A DNA stretch of 64,000 bases from the NCBI RefSeq assembly GCF_025370935.1, contig NC_133481.1:20834313-20898312 (forward strand), read 5' to 3'. Position numbers and translations under genes: made by a program. This document shows, piece after piece, positions 56,511 through 64,000 of the stretch (positions are counted from its first letter, which is position 1; every line of letters starts with the position of its first letter). Source of the stretch: Choristoneura fumiferana. Lineage: Eukaryota > Arthropoda > Insecta > Lepidoptera > Tortricidae. Below the pieces are notes generated by a model, which had not been told where the DNA came from, made no database searches, and worked only from the letters and a program-made list of their open reading frames with translations.

Positions 56511-58139
56511 AAAAACACGATTTGATTTCGTGAAACAATGAATGATTAAGAATATGAATCTACTTATTATATTAAGGATGAATTCATTTTATTATGCATA
56601 GTCCCATTAGTTTTAAAAAAGTTTTTAATTTTGAATCTGTTGGATAGATATGCAAGAATTGAAAGCGTCACTTTACAAAAAAAAAGCCGCGAGAGATTTT
56701 TTATTGCTATTTTAATTTTGAACAGATGTTCATGTGCGTACGTTTTTAAAAAAAATTGTAAATTGTAAATTCAAAGTGAAAAGTAGAGTGTTTAACTCGA
56801 GACTAAACAACCATAATGACACTCGAAGTACTCGTATAGCCACCCTCGCTCTGCTTGGGTGGCTAAACATCTATGACTAGTTTTAGTCCCTTGTTGAACA
56901 ATCTACTATTTTTACAAGATTCGCTAAAATGTGAACGTCCTAAGGGCTACTACAGACAGACTGACAGCTTTCCACCTGCAACTGCCTACTGCCCACACAT
57001 TTAAATCGCAGCCAGCGTGCTGTTTGCGTGCAGTTATTTATACCGACTGCGACGGAATGGAAAATATATGGGCAGTCTGCAGTTGGCAGAACGACGAAAG
57101 CGAATACTATCCGAAAGTTTTCCCTAGAATTTCAATTAGAATTTTAACTGTGGCATACAAAGCCCGCTCTATACTCATATGTTGCGCCAACGTCGCTGTC
57201 GCTGGCGCTGTTGTATATTAATATATACAATGAGTGATATGGGCATATTATATAAATGATTCTCAATATCACGTACAACTGCGTCCCCATTGGCTGACGT
57301 TGGCCCAACATGTAGAGCAGATTTTACAAGAACAATTCAAAATCTTGGGTAATCTAATCAATTTCTTCTTTTATGCGTGCAAAGTCAAATCTAATCCACA
57401 GTAACTGAGCACATCAGTACCTGGTTACCAAAGGTCGGAAATCGCCTGTCATTTTAAAAACCTAATCCTGGTTACATAGTAACTTCTTTACGATGTTAAG
57501 ATATATGTACCCCAATAATGACGATCTATGATGTAGATTGTTAACTTTTTCAACTCATAAACGTAACTATCCTAAATCATCTTTATGCATTTAAGAATTT
57601 AGTGACGAAAATTCTACAGATTCTTCGTTGTCAATTTTAGTAATTTCAAACATGACTATCTGTCCTAGTATTATTGTTTACTACGACAAATAACTAAAGG
57701 CTGAACCCTTTGAGCTTGGCTGTACCGACAAGGCACATGATAGCTGGTTGCGGCTGTTATATATGATATTTATTACTTTCAAGCGACTGTTTGATGTGAT
57801 CGCTGTATTGGGAGTCGTAAAATGAACTGATGTCATGTTATTCTTGAATACTTGGTTGGTACTAGCTTTAGTAAGCAAGGCTCTAACCGGATATCACTTT
57901 GTACAAGGAAGCTCTAAGCCCAGGACAAAGACCGCAGTATATATTGGAGCCAGGACTAACTGTATAGGTACAGTTCGCGTCGTGAAAATGAAATACGCAT
58001 ACGATTATGATTTAGTATAAGTACAGTTGTCGATGTCGTACTCGTATCCTATTTTTAATCGAATCGGTTTTAAAAGGATAATATCACAGTTTGTAGGTTT
58101 TACAGCGTAATGAGTAAGTACTTATAAATAAGTATAACT
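56511..58139. other. Noncoding region
   Basis: AT-rich; no gene, splice-flanked exon or recognised repeat found. Confidence 0.45.
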
Positions 58140-58397
58140 GACGACCAGATGGCCTAGTGGTTAGAGAACCTGACTACGAAGCTTGAGGTCCCGGGTTCGA
58201 TTCCCGTGTCGGGGCAGATATTTGTATGAAAAATACGAATGTTTGTTCTCGGGTCTTGGGTGTTTACTATGTATTTAAGTATGTATCTATCTATATATTA
58301 TATTTATCCGTTGCTTAGTACCCATAACACAAGCTTTGCTAAGCTTACTTTGGGACTAGGTCAATTGGTGTGAATTGTCCCGTAATATTTATATTTT
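58140..58397 (+). mobile_element. tRNA-derived SINE, copy 6
   Basis: Well-preserved head and B box. Its tail abuts the truncated RTE-like LINE at 58398. Confidence 0.85.
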
Positions 58398-60463
58398 TTG
58401 AAAAGGACGAGGCGTTAACATGAATGGCGAGTACTTCACTCACCTTCGATTCGCTGACGATATTGTAGTCATGGCTGAGACCATGGAGAACCTCAGTGCT
58501 ATGCTCGCTGATCTCAGCAAAGTTTCCGACCGAGTTGGCCTGAAAATGAACATGGACAAGACGAAAGTCATATATACAGTGGTATGACAAGATCGTGACC
58601 GGTATAATTTTTTATTTTTAAATGGCACGCATTAAAAAAATACTGCTGAATAGCATGGTCTTTAACGTACAATGGTCTGTAAAAATAAATTAAAAACTTG
58701 TCAGTTTCCGCCAAAGCACATTTTCCAAAATGAGTGCCGCGTATGCTACACGGTACGAAGCAGTGTTCCTCTTTTACATCCGAAAGGACCCAAAATGTCT
58801 CGCGATCGGGCCGCTTAGTACATGAATAAGTCGAAGGCGTTTGTGAACAAGTGGGTGAAAAGATACTCGGAAACAAAAAACGTCGACGACTTACCAGAAC
58901 GCGGGAAAACAAAATCAACCTCTTCTGCAGAGAATAAGCGGATTTTAAATATTTATGAAAAATCCACTTTTTCTTTGCGTTTTGGGCAAGAAAAGTTAAA
59001 GAATATGGTTTATCTATATCTATAGATACAATACGAAGATGTTTGATGGAAAATGGATTCAAATTTCGAAGTACTATGAAGAAACCGCTCCTTACTGAAA
59101 ACACACGGGAAAGAGACTGTCATGGGCGAGTGAAACAAAAACCGGAATTGGATTAATATAATATTTTCAGATGAAGCTTCATTTTGGGCAGCTAATTACT
59201 CAACTAGGCTTGGTCTACGGCTGATAACAGATTGCTCGTGCGGACGTCAAGCACCCAGTAAAAGGTGCATGTTTGGGGATGCTTCTCAAAACATGGTTTT
59301 GCCTTTGCACTTGTTCACTGGTTCACTGGATGCCTAAAAATGACGAAAATTTATGAAAGGCATTGTTACCTTCCGCTAAGAAGATGTTCTTAAGGCATAA
59401 TGCTTCATGGATCCTGCAAGAAGATAATGACCCTAAACACCGAAGTCGGGTTTGTACTGCGTGGAAGGCGAAAATGGCATCGATGTTTTGGATTGGCCTC
59501 ACAATCACCCAATGCCAATCCAATAGAAAATGTATGGGCGTGGATGAAGCTGAAATTACGAGGAAAATACTGTTAGCGTTGCTGATCTATCTGAGAACTG
59601 AAGTCCATATGGAGGTCTTTACCTCGCAGTTACGCTAAATTTAGTTGAAAGTATGCCTCAAAGATGACAAGCGATTATAGAAAATTCGGGAGACTGACAC
59701 CTTATTAAAAATAAAGCATGAAGTGTAATTCATTAATATATAATTATAGAATTTCGCATCATAATTCTTTTCCTTTTTCGAAGTTTTACCGGTCACGTTC
59801 TTATCATACATAGTGTATGTCTAATGTCCATGTTGTGCCAGCTCCCGTAATAGTCGGAGACTCTGCGCTTGAAGTTGTTGGACTATGTATACCTGGGACG
59901 AACGGTACCAATTAAGTAGGTACAACTTCGAGAAAGAGATCACTCGTCGAATCCGATTCGGCTGGGCAGCGCACGTTCAGGAAGCTTCGCAGTGTATTTT
60001 CGTCCAGGAATTTATCGCAGTGTTTGTCTTTGACCAGTGTGTGTGTTGCCAGTGATGGATACGGATCTGAGACGTAGGCGCTAACGATGGCCTCAATAGG
60101 AAGCTCAAAGTCACTCAGAGGTATATGGGAGAGGGCTATGCTTGGGATTCTCTGCGGGATAGATTCAGAAATGATGATATCCGCAGTAGAACTAAGGTTT
60201 GCCGACATAACCTGAAGAATTGCGATACTGACTGATGGCCGATGGGCTCAGAAGGTTCTCGAATGACGTCCGCGGACCGGGAGACGAGCTGTCGGTAGGC
60301 CTCCTAACAAGATGGAGCGACGACCTGGTTAAAATCGCGGGATCGCGGTGGATGCTGAAAGTACAAGACCGGCCTGAGCTGCTGAGTGGAGAGCCTTAGG
60401 GGAGGCCTATGTCCAGCAGTAGACGTCTTACGGCTGACATGATGTTGATGATGATGATGACTT
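58398..60463 (+). pseudogene. RTE-like LINE fragment split by the Tc1-like element
   Basis: Left part 58398-58574 reads NGEYFTHLRFADDIVVMAET, then VSDRVGLKMNMDKTKV; FADD is the reverse transcriptase active-site motif. The coding sense resumes after the transposon at 59818 with SNVHVVPAPVIVGDSALEVV, then degenerate C-terminal blocks (DGRWAQKVLE, RPRTGRRAVGRPP, EWRALGEAYVQQ). It ends in a (GATGAT)n tail near 60463. Many stops and indels. It is truncated at its 5' end, where it touches a SINE. Confidence 0.82.
58577..59815 (+). pseudogene. Tc1-like DNA transposon, dead
   Basis: 1.24 kb with terminal repeats starting CAGTGGTATGACAAGATCGT (left) and ending CATACATAGTG (right, imperfect), both reaching ACGTGACCGGTA-type inner ends, flanked by TA. 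Broken transposase pieces lie in order on the plus strand: RYEAVFLFY (from about 58755), the helix-turn-helix segment MNKSKAFVNKWVKRYSETKN (58822), SDEASF (about 59169), QEDNDPKH (about 59420) and NPIENVWAWMKLKLR (about 59513). The SD, ND and NPIE motifs mark the DDE catalytic residues. Stops and frame changes separate the pieces, so it is inactive. Confidence 0.88.
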
Positions 60464-61185
60464 AATTGTCGATCAAAACTTAATATTAAATGTTTGTCGA
60501 ATATTAATTTGTACGGAATCTTACACTGCGCGTGACCCGATACGGACTCGGCAGGTTTTTTAAACAACTTTCCTATTATTATACCAGCAAAGGCAGATAA
60601 ATCAACTAAGATAGGGAATTTCTTTTAAGTTTTACTGCGAATCTACCTACATTAACAACGAACTATTCAATGACCATGAATGTGCTGAAAAGATATAACT
60701 ACCTAGTTATACCTACTATGAAATTTGTTTTTACCGACACGATGTTTTGTTTTGGTTTGCTTTGTGCAAAAGTGATATAATTTTGCTCGTAGCTGTGTCT
60801 TGCCTAAGGAGAAGACAACAAAAATAATCAGAGCAATTAAATATTTAAAAAAAAATGAGACGCTGGTCAAACTTCGTATTTCTTCGTATCTGATCATCGC
60901 TATAGCTGAATCGAGGCCGAAGCGCCCTTCCCCCTCTCCACCCCCAGGAGCCAGCTCCGGAAGTGGCGCGTGGAGCGCACGCGACGTCCCCCCGCGCTCT
61001 TACCCTCCTCCGCTTGTGACGAAACATGCAAATTTCCCTCGACCTCTTAAGGCCACGATACAAATCGAAGTAGGTGAAAATGCGTCCGTATTCTTCCCCT
61101 GAATTTCCCAAACAAGGTCGAGGATGAATTAGACTACATAAATTTTAGCTGATAAGCGGTTTAAAATAGTTTTTTTTTCTCCTAG

Positions 61186-61233
61186 TGGGATCCATCTTCG
61201 GAACGGCCATGAAGGAGCGTCACGTGCGTACTG
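61186..61233 (+). CDS. Possible 48-bp micro-exon
   Basis: A T-tract plus CTCCTAG acceptor precedes 48 bases, followed by GTAAAT. One frame reads GSIFGTAMKERHVRT with split codons at both ends. No family is recognised. It lies 2.2 kb upstream of the nompC start on the same strand and could be a 5' exon, or chance. Confidence 0.2.
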
Positions 61234-61617
61234 GTAAATGTAAAACTAAATATACCTATATCATTGAAATATTATAAAAAACAATGTTTGCTAATTCTCG
61301 CTTTGAAGCATTGGAATAATCACCTACCAATTGAACTACTCGGGAAAGTTAAAAACAAATAGGTGTTAAAAATAGAATGGATTTTGAATACCTAACTCGA
61401 ATCGACACTTAATTTTCCGTAATGGCGTTGCTGTGATATGGTAACTGAACCAGTAGGTACATATACCTACTAGCACCTACTAGGTACTTTTTTAAATTAA
61501 AACTAAATGGTCAAATTCACATAAGTAGTTTAATTTTTAGTTAAAACATACTAAGTAACATAAATTTCAAATCTGAAAAACAAAACTGTTTTAATATTCA
61601 ATTCACTGTCCACCAAA

Positions 61618-61816
61618 TCTAAGTATAAGAACCATCGATAGAAAACCTGCCATCAAATAAAAAACCGCATTCAAATCGGTCCTCCCGTTTAAGAGCTACG
61701 TGCCACAGACAGACAGACAGACACACACACACACACACACACACACACCACACACACACACAGACACACATAGCGGTCAACTTATAACACCCCTCTTTTT
61801 GCGTCGAGGGTTAAAA
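61618..61816 (+). repeat. CGTCGGGGGTTAAAA repeat with long (AC)n
   Basis: 5'-truncated copy with an (AC)n microsatellite at about 61724-61766, ending GCGTCGAGGGTTAAAA. Confidence 0.72.
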
Positions 61817-62164
61817 ATAGATAAGTGTAAGAAATTATTTTTAATACTTATAAACTAATAGTTTATCCATGTTTGTCCCTTACTAAGTTCCGCCCGCGCC
61901 AGATTTATGGATAAATGAACGGGCGACTTAAGGGTGTGTTCACAATAGTGCTATTTTTGTACCTACTTATGGTAGGTACATGGAATTTAACAAGTTTTAT
62001 AACTAAGTGCCTTATGAATTACTAGAAATCATAAAAAAGGGTTCCGGGACATTACAAAACAAACCCATAACATTCTGATTTTTTTCTCTGTACCTTCAAT
62101 TCTAAACTCCTCGTGGGCGTATTCTGTTTAGCTCTTTGAACGTTGCAGACTTTTAGTAAAGTCA

Positions 62165-62625
62165 ATAACCTAACCAACAAAAGGTTGGAAAACCCCCAAC
62201 TTTGTCACTTCAAAGTTTAATATCTCAAAATCGGCTGAACCGATTTTGATAAAACATGTCTAAGAACCATCGCTAGAAACCTGCTTTCAAACAAAAAAAC
62301 CGCATTCAAATCGGTCCACCCGTTTTAGAGCTACGGTGTGCCACAGACAGACAGACAACAAATAAATATCACGGGACAATTCACCAATTGACCTATTCCC
62401 AAAGTAAGCTTAGCAAAGCGTGTTTATAGGTACTAAGCAACGGATAAATATAATTAATAAGATAAAGATATACTTAAATACATATTAAATTTTACATACA
62501 AATATCTGCCCCGACACGGGAATCGAACCCGGGACCACAAGCTTCGTAGTCAGGTTCTCTAACCACCACTAGGCCATCTGGTCATCTAAACACATAGCGG
62601 TCAAACATAGTCGGGGGTTAAAATA
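62165..62625 (+). repeat. CGTCGGGGGTTAAAA repeat interrupted by a SINE
   Basis: The left part (to about 62359) stops within the (ACAG)n tract; the right part resumes after 62586 with CATAGCGGTCAAAC and ends GTCGGGGGTTAAAA. Confidence 0.75.
62360..62586 (-). mobile_element. tRNA-derived SINE, copy 7, inserted in another repeat
   Basis: Minus-strand copy with intact B box. The sequence on either side (ending CAGACAGACA and resuming ACACATAGCGGTCAAAC) is one repeat that it interrupts. Confidence 0.85.
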
Positions 62626-63462
62626 CTTCAGGTGGTCGATACCACCACATTAGACCTAGGAACTTCTTATTTTACTTCTCATGCATAAGATACATTACGA
62701 ACTTACATACATCAATGCATGGAGTTGCCACCCCGGCCAGCTAATTGCCCTACCTTATGCTTGGAAGATACTAGGTACGTTCCGCTTTCAAAACCCCGCT
62801 CGTATTATGCATATGCATTAAAATGTTATCAAGACGATCATGTTATTAAACTAGGAAATTATCTACTCATAACATAGATGTAGGTAAGGAATAAATAACC
62901 GAATCGAAATAACCACTTCTAGAGATATCAAATGCATGCTTGTCTAAACAATTATTTAGAACACTTAATCATGGGAGTTGTTATGGATACCTAGATACTA
63001 AGTGTAATGGAATACTGTATAAAGATAAACGTAGATTATTTATTACAAATAAATTTTATTTGAGATACAAATTCACACTATCTTTTAAAGGGAATCAAAT
63101 AAAGTTTACTGAACCTCCTATTTGAACTACGAAACAGCATTTTTGCCATGCACAGGTCGTTTTGGGATAGACACAGCGACATGTCTGAGGGCGATTCCCT
63201 GATAACAGAAAAGTAAAAATCGGGTCATTGCATGTGACGTTTGAGACATCGCCGATTCGAGTTTGTTTGTAAATCCGGCTCGCGCACCTGCCTTCGCCTT
63301 TATTTACTCGAATCATGCAAGAAATCGGCTGAGCTACGCAGCCGTGCCGCAGTCATGGCCCGCCCGCCCTGCGCTCAACATAGCCCTGGCCGCCCTCGGT
63401 GATACCGCGTCTGACACAGTGTAGTGATGACAAAGTGATTCTGACTCGGTTATGAAGTGAGG

Positions 63463-63794
63463 ATGTCTCAGGCGCCATCCGGCAAGAAGGGCGGAAAGGG
63501 ACCGCCCAAAGAGGCGGCAGAGGAGGAGAAAGTGGTGGCCGCGAAGGTCGCGGAAGATAAAGATGAACTTCATCAATCAATGGAGACAAGAAGGAGATCA
63601 AGGAGAGCAATGGAGACGTCCCAAAACCTCCCAGCGCGGGGGTCAACATGCGGGAAGCAGCGGCGAAGGTGCTGGTGCTGGCACAGAAGACCGAGTGGTC
63701 GGCCGTGGAGCAGACCCTCAAGGTCCTGGAGAAGCTGGTGGCAGCCGGCGGCGAGGACACCGTCACCGTGCCCATGGCGGGCATACACGATCCG
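63463..63794 (+). CDS. nompC: nompC (TRPN channel), first coding exon, frame broken by a one-base deletion
   Basis: NompC is the insect TRPN mechanotransduction channel with a long ankyrin-repeat N-terminus; it acts in sensory cilia. Two frames together match the start of the family. MSQAPSGKKGGKGPPKEAAE begins at the ATG at 63463 and stays open to about 63567. From about 63567 the frame one base back reads SSINGDKKEIKESNG, KPPSAGVN, then MREAAAKVLVLAQKTEWSAV (from 63648) and ends VPMAGIHDP at 63794. The KPPSAG, KVL-LA-K-EW and AG-HD blocks are the conserved segment just before the first ankyrin repeat. The exon ends at CCG/GTCAGC, a weak donor, and the window ends before the next exon. The frame switch looks like one base missing around 63565-63568 (the run GATGAACTT). 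It could be an assembly error, an allele or a decayed copy; the rest of the exon is clean. Confidence 0.8.
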
Positions 63795-64000
63795 GTCAGC
63801 TATTAACCCATAACTCTTATGACCCACACAACCTAAATTCCAATCAAACTGCTGAAATAATTAGAAAATGGATTTGCTGACGCGTGGGAGTAGAACAATT
63901 CCCTTTTCCAGTTTTCGTTGTTCAAACGAACTGGATTACATGACTGGCGAAGGTTAGTCATAACCTACTAACCTATAGGTAATTTAATATTTTCTGAGCC

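Larger units (their letters stand above)
60464..63462. other. Region upstream of nompC
   Basis: Holds two dispersed repeats, one SINE, a GC-rich patch at 60915-61010 and the possible micro-exon at 61186-61233. The 5' UTR and promoter of nompC should lie at its right end, but no TATA or initiator motif is clear. Confidence 0.45.

Overview
The window is nuclear DNA of an insect, almost certainly a moth or butterfly (Lepidoptera). It is AT-rich, split into exons and introns, and dense in transposon remnants. It carries a short (TTAGG)n-type tract, BEL/Pao, DIRS, RTE-like and Tc1-like elements, many copies of a tRNA-derived SINE, and dispersed repeats I recognise from moth and butterfly sequence. 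No bacterial operons, CRISPR arrays or rRNA genes are present. A 100-base N gap lies at 34016-34115.

Layout. 1-26.6 kb has no clear gene. It holds dispersed repeats, several foldback (inverted-repeat) elements and about 19 short GC-rich islands spaced 0.5-4 kb apart, some with TAATTA-like cores; they resemble conserved noncoding or regulatory DNA. One candidate exon of unknown protein lies at 25131-25229 (+). 26.65-32.50 kb is a nearly intact BEL/Pao LTR retrotransposon on the minus strand, with one open 1728-codon gag-pol frame and 172-bp LTRs. 34.6-40.5 kb is a composite: a PIF/Harbinger-like MITE beside a complete DIRS-type tyrosine-recombinase retrotransposon (minus strand), with inverted terminal repeats, an internal complementary region, gag, RT/RNase H/C-terminal domain and recombinase. 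Its gag appears to be split by a GT-AG intron. 40.6-44.3 kb is intergenic and repeat-rich.

44.36-51.82 kb holds the best host gene: eleven in-phase exons on the minus strand encoding the acyl-CoA synthetase ACSF2, complete at the C-terminus but lacking the N-terminal (transit peptide) exon. Its introns hold a hAT MITE with a perfect 8-bp target duplication and a foldback element. Upstream, 52.85-54.27 kb is a large block of short direct and inverted repeats. 58.1-60.5 kb is a nested stack: a SINE next to an RTE-like LINE that is split by a dead Tc1-like transposon. At the right edge, 63463-63794 (+) is the first coding exon of the TRPN mechanotransduction channel gene nompC, with an apparent one-base deletion that breaks the frame.

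The host genes (ACSF2, nompC and the unknown exon) show no functional link; they are simply neighbours. The most unusual content is mobile: the DIRS element with its gag intron, the young BEL element without a visible target duplication, a foldback enclosing a tRNA 3'-half-like sequence, and the nested insertions that give a relative order of events.
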